From contig OY294049.1 of NCBI GenBank assembly GCA_958510825.1, forward strand, positions 32,268,774 to 32,332,773: DNA of 64,000 nucleotides, written 5' to 3'. Shown here one piece after another: positions 1 to 12,758 of the stretch. Below the pieces are notes generated by a model. It was not told the origin of the DNA, searched no databases, and was given only the letters and a program-made list of their open reading frames with translations. Every line of letters begins with the position of its first letter. The first letter of the stretch is position 1. The translations under genes and the position numbers were made by a program. The stretch is from Brachypterus glaber. Taxonomy: Eukaryota > Arthropoda > Insecta > Coleoptera > Kateretidae.

Positions 1-676
1 TTACTGATCTAATAGATTGATGCATAATGCACAGCTACTCGAAGGGGCGCAAGCGTAAACACTCCGTGTAAAAAGTTACCCAGCTAAAAAAAAGCATGGT
101 CTACGATCGTAGACCGCGCGCCTAACGAAGGGTTAAATTGTCATAATTGCCTTTACTAAAATTTAAAAAATATGAAGTGCTAAATTTTTTAAGGTTAAAG
201 TTAAATATTTTAATTTTTAATTTAAAATTCGTGTCCTTGTCAAATTTAGGGTTTGCACCTTTAAATTGCTAAAAAAAATATATGTTTATTCTATTTCCTA
301 TAAAATCCTATAAAATTTTTCTACAAATTTGAGTTTTGCCACAAATGAGCAATTAAGCAAACTCTGAAGTTTTATTTTAGGCTTTTTGTTTTTTTTTTCA
401 CGTACTTACCAACTGGTCCTTTGCATATTATTTTCTGAATTCCTCCTATTTTCTTTAATAATTATGAAAAAATGTTATAAATTTTTCTAATATTTGAAAA
501 AAAAATCATTATTTCCTGGACTTATATCTCAAAAATTTGAGGTGCTGGTATTTTATCAGGGTCAGAATCAGATTGTACGCCCTCGAATTAGCAAGAAAAA
601 TTTACCTTTAGATCAGGGCAAAAAAAAGTTAAAATTTGCTGCCTTGTGAAATTATAGTCCAGACAAATAATAAATG
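1..676. other. AT-rich intergenic DNA
   Basis: No reading frame of note and no recognised repeat in this stretch. It has many A and T runs and stops in every frame. I see nothing functional in it. Confidence 0.6.
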
Positions 677-1437
677 TAAATTGCAATAAATGTACACGGG
701 CTTATATTTTAAAGGGTAGTATGGTGTGGTAACAGAACACTGCTGTTAGTTTTTCACCGGGTGATTTGCTTAAGGGATATCCGCTATATTGAATTTTAGT
801 GGTGAGCTGCTTAATATGCATCTTACGATAAAAATGCATATAACCAATTTTGTTAAGAAGGAAATTTCCAACAATTTTTCTTTGGATCAGTTTTTTAATA
901 TATTAAGAACAATCTAGTTAATTTCAAAATAGCCATAATGGAGGTGAAATTGTTTTTTTTTTATTCATTTTTAATCCAAATTATTCATCGGACGATAAAA
1001 GTGTTTATAAGCAAACTTGTAGCTCTTAAAATTCTCTATAAGTTTCATATATTATAAATTTTCATATGTACTTTGGTACGGTTACAGAGGGCGCAACTTG
1101 ACTTTCAGCGCCCACTTTAACCGTAAAAAAATACTTATGAAAATACATAATATATAAAACCTATAGAGAATTTCAAGCTACAAGTTCGCTCAGATCCTCC
1201 GATGAATAATTTGGCTGAAAAATCGAAAAAGCCAACTTGGCCCCTAACATGGTAATTTTTGTATATCTATGACTTGATTGTTATTAATATATTAAAAAAA
1301 AAATATATTGAAAAAATTGTGGAAATTTTCTCCTTAACAAAATTGGTTATATGCATTTTTATCGTAACAGGAGTCTTCTGTTACTATCCACTACTACCCT
1401 TTTAAATATAAGCCCGTTTACATTTATTGCAATTTAA
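677..1437. mobile_element. Palindromic foldback element, about 760 bp
   Basis: The two ends are inverted copies of each other: TTGCAATAAATG at 681-692 pairs with CATTTATTGCAA at 1421-1432, and the match continues inward through CGGGCTTATATTTTAAAGGG and its partner. Inner blocks near 835-860 pair with 1330-1365 and blocks near 980-1075 pair with 1125-1215, so nearly the whole segment folds on itself with a loop around 1085-1120. No ORF lies inside. This is the shape of a non-autonomous foldback element or MITE. I could not fix a target duplication, so the superfamily is unknown. Confidence 0.75.
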
Positions 1438-2078
1438 CATAGGAATTTATGGTTATTTGACTGGACTAAAACAGTAGATACAAATTTTATCATACAATTT
1501 GACAGATTATAACACAACAATAAACAGTTTTACATTTCTTTAAATATCTTTTTGCATTATTTTTGGTATGAGATTTAATTCTGAGCGGTTGTATCTTTAA
1601 TAATGAGTTGCAATAGAAAAGGATCAGATTTAGTCAACACTATTTGTTTAATACAAAAAAAATCATTTGAAACTTAAGAAAAGATGTCACGTAGTCACAG
1701 TATCAGTTTTTTATTGAATCAGTATACTTTATGTCTAGAGCTTTATCTGGTAAAGTTTTGGTTACCACTGAAATCTTAATATTTTATTTGTCTGTCTATG
1801 CAGTAGCTATCGGATTTTAAACATAAAAATCATCCTTTAATCCTTTATAAGTAACCTTTAACTAAATTAGCCTTTAAACTACTGATCCTAATTATTTTTA
1901 ATTATATTTATGTGTTATGCAAATATCTAACAACGGACGCTCGAAGCTTTGTTAACGTTTTTAAATAATATTTATTTATATTATACAAACTTAAAATACA
2001 AAATAATTTTGAAGTGTTTGTGCATGTTTTAGCACTAACTACTGAAAATTAACATATCTGTGTTGTAAACTTTGTACG
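1438..2078. other. AT-rich intergenic DNA
   Basis: No gene-like ORF, RNA gene or repeat structure seen. Confidence 0.5.
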
Positions 2079-2199
2079 TTATTTGCAATCAAATATATTT
2101 TCTTTTAATTTTTTGGGCAGCTTTTTATATGAAGCGTAAATCCATGGTAACCCAATTTTACAACCGCATAAAAAAATACACTGCCCAGTAAAAGAGATT

Positions 2200-2950
2200 T
2201 CCCATTTTACACCTCCGCCCGTAAAATGGATTTTTTTATTATCAGATTCACTTTCAGCAACCATAAAAACCTTAATTTTCACGAAAACTACCCTCTGCCC
2301 CTTTGGGGGTAAAGTTAGAATTTTGTTATAATCAGATTCCCTTTCAACAACCTCAAAAACCCCAATATACCAATTTTCACGAAAACTACCCCTCACCCCT
2401 CAGGGGGTGGATTTAGAATATTTTTTTTATCAGATTCACTTTCAGCAACCTCAAAAACCCCAATACTCCAGTTTTCACGAAAACTACTCCCCACCCCTCA
2501 GGGGTGAAATTAGGAAAAAAAAAGTGATAATAAAAATCAATTTCATGCGCGGAGGTGAAAAATGGGAAAGTTCTTTTACTGAGCAGTGTTTTATTATCAT
2601 ATTTAGTTTCAGCAACCTTGAAAACCCCTATATACCAACTTTCAGAAAATCACCCCCCACCCCCTGGGGGTAGGGGTAGAGTTAGACCATTTTTATTATC
2701 AGATTCACTTCCAGTAACCTCAAAAACGTCAATATACCAATTTTTACAAAAATCACCCCCCACCCCTAAGGGGGTGGGTTTCAAAAAATATATTTCAAGA
2801 TTCATTTTTATCAACCTCAAAAACCCCTATCTACAAATTTTCACGAAAATTTGGAAAACATTTCAAAATATTTACCCCCTCACCCCCTCGGGGGTGGAGA
2901 AATTTTATTATCAGATGCAATTTCAGCAACCTTAAAAACCTCTATATCGA
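2200..2950 (+). repeat. C-rich short-period tandem block of a dispersed repeat
   Basis: About seven imperfect copies of an 85-110 bp unit follow one another. Each carries CAGATTC, then TTTCAGCAACC, then TCAAAAACCCC, then ATATACCAA and TTTTCACGAAAA, and ends in CACCCCTNAGGGGGTG. The short ORFs that cross it are by-products of the repeat. The same family returns in reverse at about 30190-30870 and forward at 61340-61600. Confidence 0.8.
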
Positions 2951-3324
2951 CACTCCCAAGCAACAAGGATGTAACTCAAGTTAGACCCATTTTGAGTTAT
3001 ACTCATAGGTAAACGCCTTGAAAAAAGACACACATGGTGGTACTACTCAGGTTTCTCCACAGTCCACTTTAAGCAAAAGTTTACTTAAAATCACTAAAGT
3101 AAGAAATTATAAACTTGAATATTATCAGAAACAAACAGTAAATAAACAATAAATACTTAAACAGTTAAATAAAGAATTTTATAAGCTTTAAAATGATGTA
3201 TCACATGACTTCCTTTTCCACTTCAATCATTTACCCACCCTTAAATAACAAAAAAAAATATTTTAGAAATTTAGCTGTCGTGAAAAATGACAATATATGA
3301 GTTACGGCTTTGTTGCTTGGGGGT
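2951..3324. other. AT-rich spacer inside the C-rich repeat
   Basis: No gene. It is flanked by near-repeats of 'CCTATATCGA' and 'GGGTATCGATATAG'. These may mark a separate insertion within the C-rich repeat, but no clear inverted ends were seen. Confidence 0.4.
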
Positions 3325-3665
3325 ATCGATATAGCAATTTTAAATTTTTTCTAAAAAAATGTATTTTTCCCCATTTGCCCCCCTTGCCGCACGCCAATGT
3401 TCACCAAAAACAATCCCGAGCGAAAACTTTTGGTAACATACTTGTATGCCAAAATTCAAGTTTCTAGCTTAAAGCGTTCTTAAGTTATCGTGCTTACAAG
3501 ATTTCCCGGACAGACCGATCGACCGATAATTTTTTTTTTTTGCTTGAAATTGATTTATATCCACATAATACGTCATAAAACGCAAAAATTCGCAAAAAAA
3601 AAAATGAAAATTTTTGCACGAATACAAGCCTTTCCGAAATTTTGAAAATTTTCAAAATGGGAAAG
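3325..3665 (+). repeat. Right part of the C-rich dispersed repeat (GATCGACC segment)
   Basis: Contains CAATCCCGAGCGA, CTTAAAGCGTTCTTAAGTTA and ACAGACCGATCGACCGAT in that order. The same order occurs at 61640-61810 on this strand and at about 29890-30140 and 30275-30545 on the other strand. It is non-coding. Confidence 0.8.
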
Positions 3666-4300
3666 CAATAACACTTTTCTTTAAATATTCCATAACAATT
3701 ATAATTATTATAAAAGATTATTACTTTTATATTTTAGAATTCTAAAATTAAAAGTATTGAAATACACATTTTTTTTCAAATTTTTTTTTCCGATATTTTC
3801 ACATTTCTCGACGTTTTCGAAGTTTTTAAGACTTTGTTAAAAAAATATCTGTCTGTCTGCCTGTGTCTGTCTGTCGGTCTGTCTGTCTGTCGGTCTGGGA
3901 ACACGATAACTCGGGAAAGACAAATCGTAGCCTTTTGAAATTTGGAGGGTATGTTTGCGTAGTGAATATCTCGGCGGGGATAGAAATTGGGGTAGGGGAG
4001 AAGGGGGTCAAAGGGGCCAAAAAAAGTTAATTTTTGGTATTTTTTTTTAAGTTTTTATCGTTCAATTATAATTTTGGCATGTATAAAAGGTAATAAAATT
4101 TACCATACAAAAGGTAAAAACCATTTTTTTCGTAGCACCAATCTGGAGATATTAGCAAAATAAGAAAATACACGCCACTGTGAAGTCTTGTTATTAGTTT
4201 ATAGGCAAAGCTTTGTATTTTGCAAATTTTAATAATGATTTGTGTCCATTTCAAGCAAAAAAAATTATCGGTCACCAGTTACGATGCGCAGAACTGCTTA
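3666..4300. repeat. Non-coding DNA with a CTGT-rich repeat segment (3845-3900)
   Basis: A run of CTGT/CGGT tetranucleotides is followed by GATAACTCGGGAAAGACAAA and a GGGGTAGGGG-type stretch. The same order (CTGT run, GATAACTC, GGGGTAAAG) is seen at 51240-51410 and reversed at 51850-52020, so it is part of a dispersed repeat class. The rest of the stretch shows no gene. Confidence 0.5.
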
Positions 4301-4304
4301 GATA

Positions 4305-4345
4305 AACTTAAGTATGCGCAGAAGAGTTTATTAATATATACGAAT
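4305..4345 (+). repeat. Degenerate 99-bp satellite monomer left of the LINE
   Basis: TATGCGCAGAAGAGTTTATT and then ATATATACGAAT match the satellite's TATGCGCAAAAGTGTTTAAT and ATACATACGAAT with few changes. The LINE starts right after it, and the satellite resumes after the LINE tail at the next monomer position. Confidence 0.7.
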
Positions 4346-6249
4346 GCTTATAAAATTACGTGATGATGCTTTAATAAGATATAAAAACTCTAAAAACCCC
4401 AATCATTACTCATATTATAAAGATATGAGTAATACCGTTAATTCTGCTATCAGAAATGAAAAAAAAGCGTACATTAATTTTGAATTAAGGGAAAAGAAAA
4501 CCAATTTGTGGAAGGTTGTTGATAGGCTGGACATACATAGCTCTAGGAAAAATATTGATGTACCACAAAACCTTAAAAATTCTGATGCAATAAATAGTTA
4601 TTATGTTAATTCAGTTAGTAGAGGTGCAGGAGGTAACATTGATGATACTATTAATTTTTATTCAAAATAATCGTATGCAAGAAAATAATGTCAAATTTAA
4701 ATTTAGTACAGTGACTGATCTGGAGATTTCTAATATTATTCAACTTATTACAAGTAAAGCTACAGGATGTGACAGCATTAGTATTGGAATGATTAAACTT
4801 TGTATGCCTAAAATTACTCCTCACATAACCCACCTTGTTAATTTTTGTCTTGTTAATAGTATTTTCCCTAAATTATGGAAGGTAGCTAAGGTTGTACCCG
4901 CACCAAAAAAAAGTAATCCTGGTGAATTTAGAGACTTAAGACCTATCAGTATATTACCAACTTTATCTAAAATCTTAGAAAAAATAGTTGCCCAACAAAT
5001 TAAAACATACTTGGATGCAAATCAAATCTTGCCCAATTTTCAGTCTGGCTTTAGGCAAAACTAACGCTGTACGACAGCTCTTAGTAAAGTCTTTGATGAC
5101 ATTTTACAAGCTAAAGACAAGGATTTAGTTACTGTTTTAGTTTTATTAGATTACTCCAAAGCTTTCGATTGCCTAAATCCGGATATTTTAAAATCAGTAT
5201 TGCATTTTATAGGTTTTGATGAATCAGCCATTCTTTTTATTTACAGTTATATAACTCAAAGGAAGCAGTTTGTCAGTCTAAACGATCTTTTGTCCTCTGT
5301 ACTTACCTTACCATGTGGTGTACCTCAAGGTTCTATTTTGGGTCCCTTGTTGTTCTGCATTTATATATGTTATTTACACAGGCCGAAATTTTGTAAAGTT
5401 CACAGTTACGCTGATGACACGCAATATTATGCTTCTTTTAGTCCAGAAGATTCTGATAAAGCTATTAGAATGATTAATGATGATTTAACCGCTTTAGTTC
5501 AAGCTTCAAAAGACCATGATCTTTCCATAAATCCAAGAAAATCATTGCTCATGATTTTTGGAAAAAATAAAGATTATGAAATGTATTCCAGAAACTTTAT
5601 AATAAAAGTTGATGATGTTATCCTAGAACCCGTAAAAGAAGCAAGAAACCTTGGTCTAATATTTGATGTAGATTTAAGATTTAAAAATCACATAAAAAAA
5701 TGTGTTAGGCTGGCATTTTGTAACCTCAAAAAAATATATGTACATAAGGATTACCTGAACCAAAAAATTAAACAAACATTATGCGATTCTCTCGTTCTCT
5801 CTCATTTTTCTTACTCCATTTATGGCCCTTGCTTGGACTTAGCTACCAAAAAAATTTTACAACGTATTCAAAATTCGTGCACTAGATTTATTTGTGGAAT
5901 TCCTAGACGTGAGCACACTAGTCAATATATAAAAAACCTTGGTTGGCTCAACATGGCTAATAGGCGATTACTGCACTCTTCGGTTCTCTTTCACAAGGTT
6001 ATCACATCTAAAATTCCCTCATACTTGTGCAACAAAATAACATTTAGAACGGATGTACATAATATTAATATTAGAAGAAAAGATCTTATAACTTGTCCTG
6101 CTCACAAATCTGCTTTATTTAAACGTTCATTTTCTTATACAGTATACAGTATTTATAATAGCTTGCCAGAGGATCTTAAAAGCTTAAGCTTAAATAATTT
6201 TAAAGCTCGGTTAAAGAGATTAATTTTTAGTGGTATTTTTGTTTATTGA
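4344..6249 (+). pseudogene. LINE ORF2 reverse transcriptase, broken
   Basis: This is a reverse transcriptase for target-primed insertion of LINE RNA. The frame opens at 4344 with linker sequence (AIRNEKKAY-type) and shifts by one base near 4668 at an A-run. It then stays open through fingers (WKVAKVVPAPKK, LRPISILPTLSKILEK) except for one TAA at 5062-5064. It continues with motif A (LDYSKAFDCLN, about 5149-5181), motif B (GVPQGSILGPLLF, about 5317-5355) and the catalytic YADDTQYY at about 5407-5430. The C-terminal thumb (ILQRIQNSCTRFI) and tail end at 6249. All palm motifs are intact, so two lesions separate it from an open frame. It lacks the N-terminal endonuclease. Protein ends mid-window without an upstream promoter. 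Confidence 0.85.
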
Positions 6250-6447
6250 TATTTCTGTTTATTAATATTTTTAATTTTTTGTTATTGTGGCTGAATGATA
6301 ATTTTTTTTTTAATATAAGTTTAGTTATTTAGTAACTTAATATAGTTTAGGGTTAAGTGGAAGAGCAGCTTGCTGAACTTCGCCCTTTGTCAATGCAATA
6401 TTAATTCTTTTATTTATGTTCATATTTCCATGTTTGACAATAAAGTC

Positions 6448-6490
<43 letters not shown>
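4346..6490 (+). mobile_element. 5'-truncated non-LTR retrotransposon (LINE copy 1)
   Basis: The element carries the end of the endonuclease-RT linker, a full reverse transcriptase region and a 3' UTR with AATAAAG just before a pure (ATT)n tail at 6449-6490. ORF1 and the endonuclease are missing, which is usual for 5'-truncated LINE copies. It lies inside satellite DNA: a degenerate monomer ends at its left edge and the monomer continues with AAAAGTGTTCTGG at its right edge. The YADDT motif and trinucleotide tail fit the CR1/Jockey-type superfamilies. The exact clade needs a phylogeny. Confidence 0.85.
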
Positions 6491-6492
<2 letters not shown>

Positions 6493-9233
6493 AAGTGTTC
6501 TGGCAAACATATACAAATATCTCATGCGCAGCAAAGATTGGTGGAACATATTTATGCGCAAACGTGTTTAATAATACATACGAATACGTAAAAGTGTTTT
6601 GCCAAAGATATACAAATATATTATGCGCAGAAGGGATTGGTAAAACATATCTAAGCGCAAAAGTGTTTAATAATACGTACGAATACGTAAAAGTGTTTTG
6701 CCAAAGATATACAAATATATCATGCGCAGTAAAGATTGGTGAAACATATTTATGCACAAACGGGTTTAATAATACATACGAATACGAAAAAGTGTTTTGC
6801 CAAAGATATACAAATATATCATGCGCAGCAAAGATTGGTGGAACATATTTATGCGCAAACGTGTTTAATAATACATACGAATACGTAAAAGTGTTTTGCC
6901 AAAGATATACAAATATATCATGCGCAGTAAAGATTGGTGAAACATATTTATGCACAAACGGGTTTAATAATACATACGAATACGCAAAAGTGTTTTGCCA
7001 AAGATATACAAATATATCATGCGCAGTAGGGATTGGTGGAACATATTTATGCGCAAAAGTGTTTAATAATACATACGAATTCATAAAAGTGTTTTGCCAA
7101 AGATATACAAATATATCATGCGCAGTAGGGATTGATAAAACATATCTATGCGCAAAAGTGTTTAATAATACATACGAATAGGCTAAAGTGTTCTGGGAAA
7201 GATATACAAATATATCATGCCCAGCAAAGATTGGTGGAACAGATTTATGCGCAAACGTGTTTAATAATACATACGAATACGTAAAAGTGTTTTGCCAAAG
7301 ATATACAAATATATCATGCGCAGTACAGATTGGTGGAACATATTCATGCGCAAATGTGTTAAATAATACATACAATTACGTAAAAGTGTTCTGGCAAAGA
7401 TATACAAATATATCATGCGCAGTAAAGATTGCTGGAACATATTTATGCGCAAACGTGTTTAATAATAAATACGAATACGTAAAAGTGTTCTGGCAAAGAT
7501 ATACAAATATATCATGCGCAGAAAAGATTGGTGGAACATATTTATGAGCAAACGTGTTTAATAATACATACGAATACGTAAAAGTGTTTAATAATATAAA
7601 GATATACAAATATATCTTGCGCAGTAGGGATTGGTAAAACATATCTATGCGCAAAAGTGTTTAATAATACATACGAATTGTGTTCTGGAAAAGATATACA
7701 AATATATCATGCGCAGTAAAGATTGGTGGAACATATTTGTACACAAACGTGTTTAATAATACATACAAATACGTAAAAGTGTTTTGCCAAAGATATACAA
7801 ATATATCAAGCGCAGTAGGAATTGGTAAAACATATCTATGCGCAAAAGTGTTTAATAATACATACAATAAGCTAAAGTGTTCTGGCAAAGATATACAAAT
7901 ATATCATGCGCAGTAAAGATTGGTGGAACATATTTATGCGCAAACGTGTTTAATAATACATACAAATACGTAAAAGTGTTTTGCCAAAGATATACAAATA
8001 TATCATGCGCAGTAGCGATTGGTAAAACATATTTATGCGCAAACGTGTTTAATAATACATACGAATACGTAAAAGTGTTTTGCCAAAGATATACAAATAT
8101 ATCATGCGCAGTAGGAATTGGTAAAACATATCTATGCGCAAAAGTGTTTAATAATACATACAATAAGCTAAAGTGTTCTGGCAAAGATATACAAATATAT
8201 CATGCGCAGAAAAGATTGGTGGAACATATTTATGCACAAACGTGTTTAATAATACATACAAATACGTAAAAGTGTTTTGCCAAAGATATACAAATATATC
8301 ATGCGCAGTAGCGATTGGTAAAACATATTTATAAGCAAACGTGTTTAATAATACATACGAATACGTAAAAGTTTTTGCCAAAGATATACAAATATATCGT
8401 GCGCAGTAAAGATTGGTGGAACATATTTATGCACAAACGGGTTTAATAATACATATGAATACGTAAAAGTGTTTTGCCAAAGATATACAAATATATCATG
8501 CGCAGTAGGGATTGGTGGAACATATTTATGCGCAAAAGTGTTTAATAATACATACGAATTCATAAAAGTGTTTTGCCAAAGATATACAAATATATCATGC
8601 GCAGTAGGGATTGGTAAAACATATCTATGCGCAAAAGTGTTTAATAATACATACGAATACGTAAAAGTGTTCTGGAAAAGATATACAAATATATCATGCG
8701 CAGTAAAGATTGGTGGAACATATTTGTGCACAAACGTGTTTAATAATACATACGAATAAGCTAAAGTGTTCTGGCAAAGATATACAAATATATCATGCGC
8801 AGCAAAGATTGGTGGAACATATTAATGCCAAACGTGTTTAATAATACATACGAATACGTAAAAGTGTTTTGCCAAAGATATACAAATATATCATGCGCAG
8901 TAGGGATTGGTAAAACAGATCTATGCGCAAAAGTGTTTAATAATACATACGAATACGTAAAAGTGTACTGGAAAAGATATACAAATATATCTTGCGTAGT
9001 AAAGATTGGTGGAACATATTTATGCACAAACGTGTTTAATAATACACACGAATACGTAAAAGTGTTTTGCCAAAGATATACAAATATATCATGCGCAGTA
9101 GCGATTGGTAAAACATATCTATGCGCAAAAGTGTTTAATAATACGTACGAATACGCAAAAGTGTTCTGGCAAAGATGTACAAATATATCATGAGCAGTAA
9201 AGATTGGTGGAACATATTTTTGCGCAAACGTGT

Positions 9234-12200
9234 TTAATAATACATACGAATACTTAAAAGTGTTTTGCCAAAGATATACAAATATATCATGCGCAGCAAA
9301 GATTGGTGGAACATATTAATGCCAAACGTGTTTAATAATACATACGAATACGTAAAAGTGTTTTGCCAAAGATATACAAATATATCATGCGCAGTAGGGA
9401 TTGGTAAAACAGATCTATGCGCAAAAGTGTTTAATAATACATACGAATACGTAAAAGTGTACTGGAAAAGATATACAAATATATCATGCGTAGTAAAGAT
9501 TGGTGGAACATATTTATGCACAAACGTGTTTAATAATACACACGAATACGTAAAAGTGTTTTGCCAAAGATATACAAATATATCATGCGCAGTAGCGATT
9601 GGTAAAACATATCTATGCGCAAAAGTGTTTAATAATACGTACGAATACGCATAAGTGTTCTGGCAAAGATGTACAAATATATCACGGGCAGTAGGGATTG
9701 GTAAAACATATCTATGTGCAAAAGTGTTTAATAATACATACATACAATAAGCTAAAGTGTTCTGGCAAAGATATACAAATATATCATGCGCAGTAGCGAT
9801 TGGTAAAACATATCTATGCGCAAAAGTGTTTAATAATACGTACGAATACGCAAAAGTGTTCTGGCAAAGATGTACAAATATATCATGAGCAGTAAAGATT
9901 GGTGGAACATATTTGTGCACAAACGTGTTTAATAATACATACGAATACGTAAAAGTGTTTTGCCAAAGATATACAAATATATCATGCGCAGTAGGGATTG
10001 GTAAAACATATCTATGCGCAAAAGTGTTTAATAATACATACGAATACGTAAAAGTGTTCTGGAAAAGATATACAAATATATCATGCGTAGTAAAGATTGG
10101 TGGAACATATTTATGCACAAACGTGTTTAATAATACATACGAATACGTAAAAGTGTTTTGCCAAAGATATACAAATATATCATGCGCAGTAGCGATTGAT
10201 AAAACAGATCTATGCGCAAAAATGTTTAATAATACGTACGAATACGCACAAGTGTTCTGGCAAAGATGTACAAATATATCATGCGTAGTAAAGATTGGTG
10301 GAACATATTTGTGCACAAACGTGTTTAATAATACATACGAATACGTAAAAGTGTTTTGCCAAAGATATACAAATATTTCATGCGCAGTAAAGATTGGTGA
10401 AACATAGTTATGCACAAACGGGTTTAATAATACATACGAATACGCAAAAGTGTTTTGCCAAAGATATACAAATATATCATGCGCAGTAGGGATTGGTGGA
10501 ACATATTTATGCACAAACGGGTTTAATAATACATACGAATACGCAAAAGTGTTTTGCTAAAGATATACAAATATATCATGCGCAGCAAAGATTGGTGGAA
10601 CATATTTATGCGCAAACGTGTTTAATAATACATACGAATACGTAAAAGTGTTTTGCCAAAGATATACAAATATATCATGCGCAGTAAAGATTGGTGAAAC
10701 ATATTTATGCACAAACGGGTTTAATAATACATACGAATACGCAAAAGTGTTTTGCCAAAGATATACAAATATATCATGCGCAGTAGGGATTGATAAAACA
10801 TATCTATGCGCAAAAGTGTTTAATAATACATACGAATAAGCTAAAATGTTCTGCGAAAGATATACAAATATATCATGCGCAGCAAAGATTGGTGGAACAG
10901 ATTTATGCGCAAACGTGTTTAATAATACATACGAATACGTAAAAGTGTTTTACCAAAGATATACAAATATATCATGCGCAGTACAGATTGGTGGAACATA
11001 TTTATGCGCAAATGTGTTAAATAATACATACAAATACGTAAAAGTGTTCTGGCAAAGATATACAAATATATCATGCGCAGTAAAGATTGCTGGAACATAT
11101 TTATGCGCAAACGTGTTTAATAATACATACGAATACGTAAAAGTGTTTTGCCGAAGATATACAAATATATCATGCTTAGTAGAGATTGGTAAAACATATC
11201 TATGCGCAAAAGTGTTTAATAATACATACGAATACGTAAAAGTGTTTTGCCAAAGATATACAAATATATCATGCACAGTAGGGATTGGTAAAACATATCT
11301 ATGAGCAAAAGTGTTTAATAATACGTACGAATACGTAAAAGTGTTCTGGCAAAGCTATACAAATATAATAATAATAATAATAATAATAATAAAATTTATT
11401 GCATTTAAAGAAACAAGGTTCTTATTGCAAGGTTTGACCTTGACTATAAAAATAAATACATGAAACACTTAAATGTTAAAAAAAAGTACAAAATAAATAA
11501 GTACAAATAATTCTAAAATAAATAAATAAATAAATAAAAAACAAAAGTAAGATATAGAAAAAAAATATAAATTGAATTAAACAGTTAAGTTGAGCCTTAC
11601 TCATTCATTATACAAATATATCATGCCCAGTAAAGACTGGTGGAACATATTTATGCGCAAACGTGTTTAATAATACATACAAATACGTAAAAGTGTTTTG
11701 CCAAAGATATACAAATATATCATGCGCAGTAAAGATTGGTGGAACATATTTATGCACAAACGGTTTTAATAATACATACGAATACGTAAAAGTGTTTTGC
11801 CAAAGATATACAAATATATCATGCGCAGTAGGGATTGGTGGAACATATTTATGCGCAAAAGTGTTTAATAATACATACGAATTCATAAAAGTGTTTTGCC
11901 AAAGATATACAAATATATCATGGGCAGAAGGGATTGGTAAAACATATCTATGCGCAAAAGTGTTTAATAATAAATACGAATACGTAAAAATGTTCTGGCA
12001 AAGATATACAAATATATCATGCGCAGTAAAGATTGGTGGAACATATTTATGCGCAAACGTGTTTAATAATACATACGAATACGTAAAAGTGTTTTGCCAA
12101 AGATATACAAATATATCATGCGCAGTAGCGATTGGTAAAACATATCTATGCGCAAAAGTGTTTAATAATACGTACGAATACGCAAAAGTGTTCTGGCAAA

Positions 12201-12758
12201 GGTGTACAAATATATCATGAGCAGTAAAGATTGGTGGAACATATTTTTGCGCAAACGTGTTTAATAATACATACGAATACTTAAAAGTGTTTTGCCAAAG
12301 ATATACAAATATATCATGCGCAGCAAAGATTGGTGGAACATATTTATGCACAAACGTGTTTAATAATACACACGAATACGTAAAAGTGTTTTGCCAAAGA
12401 TATACAAATATATCATGCGCAGTAGCGATTGGTAAAACATATCTATGCGCAAAAGTGTTTAATAATACGTACGAATACGCATAAGTGTTCTGGCAAAGAT
12501 ATACAAATATATCACGAGCAGTAGGGATTGGTAAAACATATCTATGTGCAAAAGTGTTTAATAATACATACATACAATAAGCTAAAGTGTTCTGGCAAAG
12601 ATATACAAATATATCATGCGCAGTAGCGATTGGTAAAACATATCTATGCGCAAAAGTGTTTAATAATACGTACGAATACGCAAAAGTGTTCTGGCAAAGA
12701 TGTACAAATATATCATGAGCAGTAAAGATTGGTGGAACATATTTTTGCGCAAACGTGT
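9234..12758 (+). repeat. Higher-order satellite block, copy 1
   Basis: This block of about 33 monomers (3,272 bp without its insert) is repeated at an offset of 3,525 bp with no protein-level difference over several hundred codons. The 253-bp excess over copy 2 is exactly the LINE insert plus its duplicated target (11367-11619). Confidence 0.85.
11367..11608 (-). mobile_element. LINE 3'-end fragment inserted in the satellite
   Basis: The 242-bp insert begins, on this strand, with (AAT)n followed by AAAATTTATTGCATTTAAAG. On the minus strand this is a 3' UTR with AATAAATTTT and an (ATT)n tail. TATACAAATAT occurs on both sides (11356-11366 and 11609-11619), an 11-bp target duplication. The equivalent sites at 14881-14891 and 17458-17468 are uninterrupted. 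No coding part remains. Confidence 0.9.

Noticed and set aside
2079..2935. ORFs of 88-126 aa in the C-rich block
   Set aside because: Short tandem repeat without coding signature; the same text recurs non-coding at 30 kb and 61 kb.
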